Source: Candidatus Eisenbacteria bacterium (GTDB lineage Bacteria; Eisenbacteria; RBG-16-71-46). Taken from it: a DNA stretch of 64,000 nt. A model generated the notes under the pieces. The model did not search any database, was not told the origin of the DNA, and saw nothing but the letters and a program-made list of their open reading frames with translations. Numbering within the stretch: position 1 is the first letter of the stretch; each line of letters opens with the position of its first letter. Shown here in pieces: positions 9,027-16,400 of the stretch. The stretch is from assembly GCA_020847735.1 (NCBI GenBank), contig JADLBL010000020.1, positions 195,632-259,631 on the forward strand, written 5' to 3'. The translations under genes were made by a program, and so were the position numbers.

Positions 9027-11006
9027 ATGGTCACTCCACCTGATGCCCCGCGAATCGCTTCGCTCAGCCTCGAGCGCCTCAAGACCCTGCCATCGCGCCG
9101 CGATGTCTGGCAGCTCGGCTTCGCGCGCATGCCGTCGTGGGTCACCGAGGAGCGCGGCAAGCCGTTCCGTCCCCTGATCGCGCTCTGCCACAGCGCGGCG
9201 GCCGAGAAGCTGGGGAATGGCGACGTGTGTACGCCCGGCGACCCGTTGGGGCCGCCGGCAATCGCCGCCGTCGCGCAGCTCGCGGTGAACCGGAGCATTG
9301 GCTATCGACCACAGAGGATCGAGGTGCGCGACCCGCAGTTGGCCGACGCGGTGCGCGCCGACCTCGCCAGTTGCGGCATCGAGGTCGAAGTCGTTGAACG
9401 CCTCGAAGCCCTGGACGAGGTGATCGCCGACATGATGCGGCACGTCGGCGGCAAGGCGGCCTCGGCGCGGTTCTTTGAGCCCGGGGTCGACCTCGAGTGC
9501 CTGCGCGCGTTTGCCGACTCAGCGGTCGAGTTCCACCGCGCCGCGCCATGGAACTTCCTCACCGACGACGACCTGATCTTGGTCGAGAGCCCCGCGGCGC
9601 CGAAGGGACTCGGTTGCTTCAATGTGCTGGGCGCCGGCGGGATCGAGCGCGGGCTGGGGTTCTTTCCCTCAAAGGCCGCCTTTGAGCGGTTCAAGCAGTC
9701 CGAACCGTTCGATCCGAAGATCGCCGCGGCGGGCCTCTGGATCATGAGTTTCGACGAGATCGTGGACTGGCCGATCGCCGACTCGGAGCTCTGGGAGGAG
9801 CACGACCTGCCGATCGCTGGCGATCGCGGCTACCCCTCGCTCGTGTGCCACCTGCCCAACGGGAGCGCGAGGTCCGCCAGCGCCGTACACCTCGCGTTCG
9901 TCGAGGCACTGATGCGTGCGCTGGCCGCCACCACCGAGGACGAGCTCGACAGCGGTCGCTGGACCAAGGCCGTCGAAACGATCGAAGGGCCCCTTGCCGT
10001 CGAGTTGTCGCTGCCGGCGGTCCTCGAGGCAAAGGCCGGCGCGCGTCGGCGTGGACCCGATCCTGCCGGCGAACTTCCTGACCGCCGCGTCATGGAGCAA
10101 ACGCTTCGAGATCTCCAGCAGATGATGGCCAGCCGTGAGTTCAAGTCCGAAGAGGAGATGAACGCCTTCCTGGCGACACAGGTTGGCAAGCGGCCCAAGC
10201 ACACACCCGCGCGCACTCCGCAGGGCAGGGCGCAGGAGTTGGTCGACCGCGCGTTCGAGGAGCGCGGCCGAATGCGCATCAAGCTCGCGCGCGAGGCGCT
10301 GCGGTTGTGGCCGGATTGTGCCGAGGCGTGGGTGCTGCAGGCCGAGCAGATGCCGAATCTCGACCGGCGCCGCGAACTCTACAGGAACGCCGTCGCGGCC
10401 GCGGAACGGGCGCTCGGCCCCAAGCCGTTCGCCGAAGACGTGGGCCACTTCTGGGGCATCCTCGAAACCCGGCCGTACATGCGCGCGCGCAGCGGCCTCG
10501 CGGGAGCGCTCTGGGACGCGGGCGAGCGCGATGAGGCGATTGCGCACTGGCTCGACCTGCTCAGGCTGTGCCCGGGAGACAACCTGGGCGTGCGCGACCT
10601 GCTCGTTCCGCGACTGCTCGAGGCGCGTCGCGACGCCGAAGCCGAGGACATGCTGGCGAAGTACGACGACGACGCGTCCGCAATGCTCGGCTTCGCGCGC
10701 GCCCTGCTCGAGTTCCGGCGCAGCGGCGTCGGGTCCGCCGCGCAGGCAAAGCTCGACGCGGCGATTCGGCGAAACGCCTACGTGCCGAAGTACCTGACCG
10801 GCCGCGCCTCTATGGAAGGCCCGGTGCCAGACTTCTACCGGATTGGCTCGGACGACGAGGCGCGCATCGCTACGAGCGTGCTGCTGGCGGCATGGACGTC
10901 GACCGACGGCGCAATCGAGTGGCTCGGCCGCTCGATCCGGCCGCCGAAGAGCGAACGACGGGAGAGACGTCGAGAAGGAAAGGGGCGCAACAAGCCCGGG
11001 AAATGA
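9027..11006 (+). CDS. Large protein with ST7-like TPR C-terminus
   Basis: This 659-residue cytoplasmic protein has two parts. Residues 1 to about 330 form an alpha/beta region of unknown function (segments such as FRPLIALCHSAAAEKLG and HDLPIAGDRGYPSLVCHLPNG) that resembles small DUFs found in stand-alone bacterial proteins. Residues about 395-610 form a helical repeat region with the signature of the ST7/TPR type: LAREALRLWPDCAEAWVL, GHFWGILETRPYMRARSGLA, and LWDAGERDEAIAHWLDLLRLCPGDN. The last 25 residues are strongly basic. TPR arrays bind proteins, so an adaptor role for the nearby nucleases or ATPases is possible but unproven. The next gene starts 34 nt after this stop and may share its transcript. 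Confidence 0.7.
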   Translation: MVTPPDAPRIASLSLERLKTLPSRRDVWQLGFARMPSWVTEERGKPFRPLIALCHSAAAEKLGNGDVCTPGDPLGPPAIAAVAQLAVNRSIGYRPQRIEVRDPQLADAVRADLASCGIEVEVVERLEALDEVIADMMRHVGGKAASARFFEPGVDLECLRAFADSAVEFHRAAPWNFLTDDDLILVESPAAPKGLGCFNVLGAGGIERGLGFFPSKAAFERFKQSEPFDPKIAAAGLWIMSFDEIVDWPIADSELWEEHDLPIAGDRGYPSLVCHLPNGSARSASAVHLAFVEALMRALAATTEDELDSGRWTKAVETIEGPLAVELSLPAVLEAKAGARRRGPDPAGELPDRRVMEQTLRDLQQMMASREFKSEEEMNAFLATQVGKRPKHTPARTPQGRAQELVDRAFEERGRMRIKLAREALRLWPDCAEAWVLQAEQMPNLDRRRELYRNAVAAAERALGPKPFAEDVGHFWGILETRPYMRARSGLAGALWDAGERDEAIAHWLDLLRLCPGDNLGVRDLLVPRLLEARRDAEAEDMLAKYDDDASAMLGFARALLEFRRSGVGSAAQAKLDAAIRRNAYVPKYLTGRASMEGPVPDFYRIGSDDEARIATSVLLAAWTSTDGAIEWLGRSIRPPKSERRERRREGKGRNKPGK

Positions 11007-11040
11007 GTGCTGCCTTCGGGCGTGCGTCGCGGAGGTGATC

Positions 11041-11994
11041 GTGTTCCTGTCGGGCCGCCAACTTTGGAAGCAGATCTCACAGACAGCGAAGTCCGCTCGG
11101 GGAAGGCGTTTCGTCGCCACGCCCTACCTGACCTCGGGAGTCGCGAAGGCACTTCACTTTCGCCGCTGTGATGTCCTCTTCTGCGCGCTGACTCTCGCAA
11201 ACTGCCGCAGCGGGAGCATCGACCCCCGGGAAGTGAAACGATTGCAGCGTCGCGGGGTCACCGTCTACACGAGCGACGAACTGCACGCCAAGGTATTCCT
11301 TCTCGGACACAAAGCCATCGTCGGGTCGGCCAATCTCACCCGGCGCTCGCGCGACGTGCTCGACGAAGCCGCCGTGCTGCTCGAGGACCGTGGGTCCGTC
11401 GCGGCGGTCCGCGCGTGGTTCGAGGCCCGCCTGCATTCGCCACTACAGCCCGAGTGGCTGGCCAAGTGCATCGCGGCGTACAGGCCCCCACGGGGAACGC
11501 CTGGCCCAAAGCACGGGCGTGACCCTGCCGCAGCAAGAGAGCGAGGCCGCGGCGTGATGCTTGCCGCGCTAGTGCCACGGCGCGACGACACGAGGGATGC
11601 GAGCCTCATCGAAGAGGGGCGCGCCCGCGCCAAGCAACTGCTCAAGCATAAGCGCCGGTCGGACGTCGAGGACTTTCGCTGGAGTGGGAGCCGCGAGTTT
11701 CGGGTCGGTGACGTCGTGATCCAGATGTTCCGCGACGGGGAGGAAACGTGGGTGTCACCGCACGCACGGGTCCTCAACGTTAGGAGGCGAACCCTGAAGA
11801 ACGGCAAGCGTCGCTCGTACGTCTTCCTGGAGATGCCTCGCCGCTACCGGCGCATGCGCTTCGAGGCCTTTGCAAAGCGCTGCCGCGCGTTCGGTCTCGA
11901 GATCAATGCGTGGCGAACGCGGGACGTCACGGACTCGGGGTTGATGCACCCGTTGCTGCTGCTGACGTCACCCGATGCGATGAGACGGGGCTAG
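11041..11994 (+). CDS. PLD-like protein with one HxK motif
   Basis: I choose GTG 11041 because GGAGGTGATC, a long complement of the 16S tail, lies directly upstream; GTG 11035 is the alternative. The 317-residue protein has an N-terminal PLD_2-like half: FVATPYLTSGVAKAL, then DELHAKVFLLGHKAIVGSANLT with His near residue 82. Only one HxK is present, so an active site would need a dimer, as in Nuc-type or BfiI-type PLD enzymes. The C-terminal half, with REFRVGDVVIQMF and a basic RRRTLKNGKRRSYVFL stretch, is unassigned and could bind nucleic acid. It is the second PLD-like gene of the island and is clearly different from the one at 3790-5619. Confidence 0.7.
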   Translation: MFLSGRQLWKQISQTAKSARGRRFVATPYLTSGVAKALHFRRCDVLFCALTLANCRSGSIDPREVKRLQRRGVTVYTSDELHAKVFLLGHKAIVGSANLTRRSRDVLDEAAVLLEDRGSVAAVRAWFEARLHSPLQPEWLAKCIAAYRPPRGTPGPKHGRDPAAARERGRGVMLAALVPRRDDTRDASLIEEGRARAKQLLKHKRRSDVEDFRWSGSREFRVGDVVIQMFRDGEETWVSPHARVLNVRRRTLKNGKRRSYVFLEMPRRYRRMRFEAFAKRCRAFGLEINAWRTRDVTDSGLMHPLLLLTSPDAMRRG

Positions 11995-12029
11995 GCAGGG
12001 GGGGGCGATTCGAACACGATGGAGGCCGC

Positions 12030-12404
12030 ATGCCAAGCGAGAAGCTGAGACGGATCTTGATCGCTCGGAGCCCGTTCACGAAGGAGCAGATCGAAACCAT
12101 GTCCGACCACGATGGTTGGGCGTGGGTCTACACTCACAAGCACGTTGGCGCGCGGGTGCCGCCGCGGCTAGAGGTCTGCCTGACCGGCTTCTCTGCCGAG
12201 GAGAAGGCGCTACTTGCCTCGGAGACAGAGCAGGCGGGCTTCAAGGTCGTGACGAAGGTCACGAAGCATCTCGCGTTCCTGTGTGTCGGCGATGACCCGG
12301 GCCCGGCCAAGCTCGCATTGGCCAGGGAGCAGGTCGTCCCGGTGCTCGACCGCGAGCAGCTCAGGAACCTGATCGAGAACGGTGAGATCCCGATGGAGCA
12401 GTAG
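12030..12404 (+). CDS. Small BRCT-domain protein
   Basis: The 124-residue product starts at ATG 12030 with GGAGG 5 nt upstream. Residues about 47-120 have the BRCT pattern LEVCLTGFS..EKALLASETEQAGFKVVTKVTKHLAFLCVGDDPGPAKLALAREQVVPVLDREQ. This is the same layout as the C-terminal BRCT of bacterial NAD-dependent DNA ligase, including the VTK and G..AKLALA elements. The 46-residue N-terminus is unassigned. Stand-alone bacterial BRCT proteins are uncommon. The domain usually binds DNA ends, gaps or partner proteins, so here it may recruit nucleases or the helicase to broken or gapped DNA; that role is an inference. Confidence 0.78.
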   Translation: MPSEKLRRILIARSPFTKEQIETMSDHDGWAWVYTHKHVGARVPPRLEVCLTGFSAEEKALLASETEQAGFKVVTKVTKHLAFLCVGDDPGPAKLALAREQVVPVLDREQLRNLIENGEIPMEQ

Positions 12405-12514
12405 GAGCCGCACAGCCACATTGGCCAGCACTTCAGCGGTGCCAGTTGAGCGTAGTTAGCGTGTGCGGGCTTGTGCGCAGACTCGCTGACGGGGCATAAG
12501 ATCGGACCCAGACA

Positions 12515-13324
12515 ATGGGAGCTGACTTCGTCATTCGTGGAACCGTCCGCGGAACGCCAAGGACGTACGGAGATCGCCGAACCGAGGATGCTTGGCGCAG
12601 GCAAGTTGTCGCTGGAAGGTGGAGCGGTCATGAGGACGCGACGCTCCCCATCCGACGATCGATCGAGCTCCAGTTCACGTTCAGGATCAACGCGGGATCC
12701 AAGGACTACGGCGGAGCGTCCTTCCCGAATGGCCGGGACCTCGACACCCTGGTTGTTCAGAGCTCGACATCGGCGGCGCTCCTCGTCGGTCGCAACTCCG
12801 TTCGGCCAAGCCTCCGATGGGTCGACGGGCCGCTACTCGTGCGCCGGGTGCTTGCGTCAAAGGTGCTTGTTGAGACGGACGCTGATGCAGGCGTGGAGAT
12901 CACTCTGCGTCCCGCGACGGAGCAACCCAGCATCCACCCCTACCAGTGTGCACTTGAGTTCCAGGTGCTCGAGGCAGAAGTCCGAAATGATGGCCTCGCG
13001 AAGGCGATCAAGCGGACCGTAGGGGCGGCAAACCGTGCAGGCGTGAGATTCCCCGCGACAGCGCGTATCGGGCTCTCGCTCCTGTTCAGCGACGCGGAGC
13101 GCCCGAGAAACATCCTGAGCGAGGCCCTCTTGGAGAAGACAATCGACGCACTGGGGGCTTCACCCGTTGGGGATCGGAGACTCTTCGACGAGACCCCGGG
13201 GAGCCGCACCATCCTGAGAGACAATACCGACGACAGCATCATCTTCAAACTTTACGCCGAGAAGAGCAGAGCTCTTGATACGGGAGTCTTCATTCAGGGT
13301 AGGATGTGGAGGATCGCTGACTAG
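12515..13324 (+). CDS. Unassigned protein with a possible RusA-like N-terminal half
   Basis: The 269-residue product has no ribosome site before ATG 12515. A TTGTGC-18 bp-CATAAG pair at 12471-12500 could give an 8-nt leader. The first 140 residues loosely follow the RusA Holliday-junction resolvase layout: VRGTPRTYGDRRTEDAWRRQV, a beta strand ELQFTFRI, GRDLDTLV in the place of the DLDN metal site, WVDGPLLVRRVLASK, and a closing strand GVEITLRP. Two Asp of the DLD motif and one in VDG could bind metal. The Asn of DLDN is Thr, and the Lys after it is missing. The C-terminal 120 residues match nothing I know. The RusA assignment is tentative. Confidence 0.55.
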   Translation: MGADFVIRGTVRGTPRTYGDRRTEDAWRRQVVAGRWSGHEDATLPIRRSIELQFTFRINAGSKDYGGASFPNGRDLDTLVVQSSTSAALLVGRNSVRPSLRWVDGPLLVRRVLASKVLVETDADAGVEITLRPATEQPSIHPYQCALEFQVLEAEVRNDGLAKAIKRTVGAANRAGVRFPATARIGLSLLFSDAERPRNILSEALLEKTIDALGASPVGDRRLFDETPGSRTILRDNTDDSIIFKLYAEKSRALDTGVFIQGRMWRIAD

Positions 13325-13423
13325 CTGCTGGGGCCTTCAGGAGTAGCGACCAACGTGCACGGCCCGCGTGAGCACCGAGGCGCTGAACTCCTGTCGTCGC
13401 CTCCGAGGTGGATGAGGTAACCC

Positions 13424-16400
13424 ATGGCCCGCATGGCCGGTGACGGCAATGGATCTGCACATCTCGACTTCGGCGAGTGGCTGAAGGAGAACGCGTCCAA
13501 GGCTGCCAAGGACGCGGACGAGTACCAGCTCCACCTTGCCGCACACGAATGGGATCTGGCCTCTGCCCTCGAGATCAACTCGGGCAAGGACTTCGAGTCA
13601 CTCGAGCACCTCAACGTCAAGCCGTACGACCATCAGCTCGAGAATGCCATCGTCTTCTTCCGCCAGCTTGCACCTCGAGGCCTGATTGCCGACGACGTTG
13701 GACTGGGCAAGACCATTACCGCGGGGCTGATCGCCACCGAGCTCCTGCACCGCGGCCATATCGAGTCGCTTCTGATCGTGTGCCCGAAGGGCCTTGCAGA
13801 GCAGTGGAAGGAAGAGCTCGAGAGCAAGTTCCGCATCCAGGCCAGGGCAGCCTTCGGGACCGAGTTCACGGATCTCAAGACCTATCCCTACTGGATCACA
13901 TCGTACGACACCGCCCGTAGCAAGATGGCGAAGATCCGGGCCCGCGGCTTCGACATGCTCGTGCTCGACGAGGCGCACCAGCTCAAGAACCTCTACCCAA
14001 GCAATCCGCCGCAGCGCGCCGTGAAGTTCCGTGAGCTCATGCACAACGAGGGCGCTCGCTTCGTGATCATGCTCACGGCGACGCCGATTCAGAACCGGCT
14101 CTGGGACATCTACAGCCAGCTCGACATTCTCAAGGCGCCATTGCCGAACCCACTGGGCGAGCCGGACCGCTTCCGGACCCGGTTCATTGCCGACCCTGAC
14201 GCTCGCAGGTTGGTGAAGGGGCGCGAGGCGGAATTCCGCCAGCGCGTCGCGGACGCCACTGTGCGTACTCGACGCCGCGACACGAAGCTGTTGTTCCCCA
14301 CCCGAGAGGTGAAGGATCACAGGCTCAAGCCAGCGCCCGAGGAGGCAGCCTACATCGAGAAGGCACTCGCTGCGATCATGAAGTTCCCAAAGCTGACTCA
14401 GATTGCGTATGCCCGCGGTCTGATGAGCAGCCCCTGGGCGGCTGCGGCTTCGTTTGAGAAGCGTGCGCAGGATCCGACGCCTCCTCCTGTGTCCCGGGAC
14501 GTTCTGATGTCCCTTGCTCGTGAGGGGCGCGCCATCCAGAAGTCCGCAAAGGTCCAAGCGGTCGTGAAGCTGGTCGAGGAGGCATCGAAGGCGGGCAACC
14601 CTCGCATCATCGTGTTCACGATGAGGCTGGAGACGTTGCGTCACCTCGCGACGGCGCTGTCTGAGGCAGGGTTCGCCGAGCAGATCGGTGTCATGCAGGG
14701 CGGCGCTGCGGAAGCGAATCAGCGCGCTATCCGCGAATTCATGGCCGACCCAGTGAAGCGCCCGATCCTGCTGGCCAGCGACGTGGGCGCAGTGGGCTTG
14801 AACCTGCAGGCTGGCAACATCGTCATCAACTACGACCTGCCCTGGAACCCGATGCTCATCGAACAGCGCATCGGCCGCGTCCAGCGCCTCGGCCAGAAGG
14901 CGAAGAACGTCATCGTCTACAACCTCGTCCTCAAGAACACGATCGAAGAACACGTCGTGCTCCGGCTCATGGAGAAGCTCGCGCTCTTCACCCAGGCGAT
15001 CGGCGAGATGGAGGAGCTGCTGGCCGGTCTCGGGTTTGACGACGAAGAAGACGGCAGCACCAAGACCTTCGAGGCCAAGCTCATGGAGCTGATCCGCAAG
15101 AGCTTGGAGGCCAAGGACACCGAGGCAGACTTTGCAGCAATGGAGCAAAGCCGTCGCGATGCCGAGCAGCGGCTGCAAGAGGTCAGGGAGCGGAATGAGT
15201 CGATGCTGGCGTCATTGCGCCCTAAGGATAGCCAGACCCGGCTTGAGGGGCTCGAGCGTTCTGAGCCGCGGCTTTCCCTACGTGACGTCGTGCTCGGCTG
15301 CCTCCGCCGGATACATGCGGCGATTACGGTCGCCGAGGACGGCTCGATTTCGTTCCGCGACCGAAACAATCGCACGGTGGAGATGCGCTTCGAGCGCACG
15401 GGCTTCGGGCCCGCAGCCCAGCAGTCACCCGAACATCGTGTTGTCCTGCCGGGCACAGCAGCCTTCGAGGCTCTAACGCGCGATATTCGTGAGGGAGCGC
15501 TTCATCACCTGTGCGACACCTCCGGCGTGGTGGGGGACAGGGCCAAGGAGGCCGTCAGGTCGCACCTCGCCCAGTGGGGGTTGCAAGTCGGGGAGATACG
15601 CGAGACTGCCTCCACCTCGTGCCTCGCATCGCGGGTTGCAGTCAAGGCGTCGATCGAGGTCAAGGGAGATCGTCACGAGAGTGTCATCGAGGTGGACGCC
15701 TCGCCGCCTGAGCACGGCGTAGTCACGATGGTGGGCAGTGAAGCGCTTGGAAACGGTGCCTCCGCTGAGTCCTTCAATCGCGCGAGCCCTGAGGTAATCC
15801 AGCGGCTTTCGCGGGAGATCGCACGCGCATCGAGCGGTGCCAACGAAGCCCTCGAACGCGACGCGAACTTCCAGAAGTTCCGGGCCTTCTATGGCGAGCG
15901 GCTGGTCAGTAGCGCCCGTGACCTGCTGGAAACGCTCGAGCCCAAGAACTCGGTCGCTGCCGGTGACGAACTCCGCCATCTTGAGAAGCTGGGCCGATCG
16001 GACCCCGCCATCAAGGGAGCGCTGGAGGTGCTTCGCGCTCGGTTTGCCCCTCGCGTACAGGCCACGCCCGTGGGTGTCCAAGGGCTCGTCTACTCGCTTT
16101 CCGATGTCGAGGTCGAGGCAAAGCACCCGGACCAACGAGTGGTCCATCCGCTGAAGTTCCGGATCGTGCCGATTTCGGGCGTGATCGTGGAGGGGGTCAA
16201 GGCACCCGAGGAACTGGTGGACGGCGAAGCGGTCTTCGCGTGTCCGAGCGGGCATCTCGCGCCCGCGAGCTCCTTTGAGGTCTGTCATGTGGACGGGTGC
16301 GAGGTCGAGATCTGCGGGGAGTGTGCTCCGACCCTGAAGGGCAAGCACCAGCTATTCGTCTGCCCATTATGCGAGAAGACCACCTGCCACGAGCACTCGC

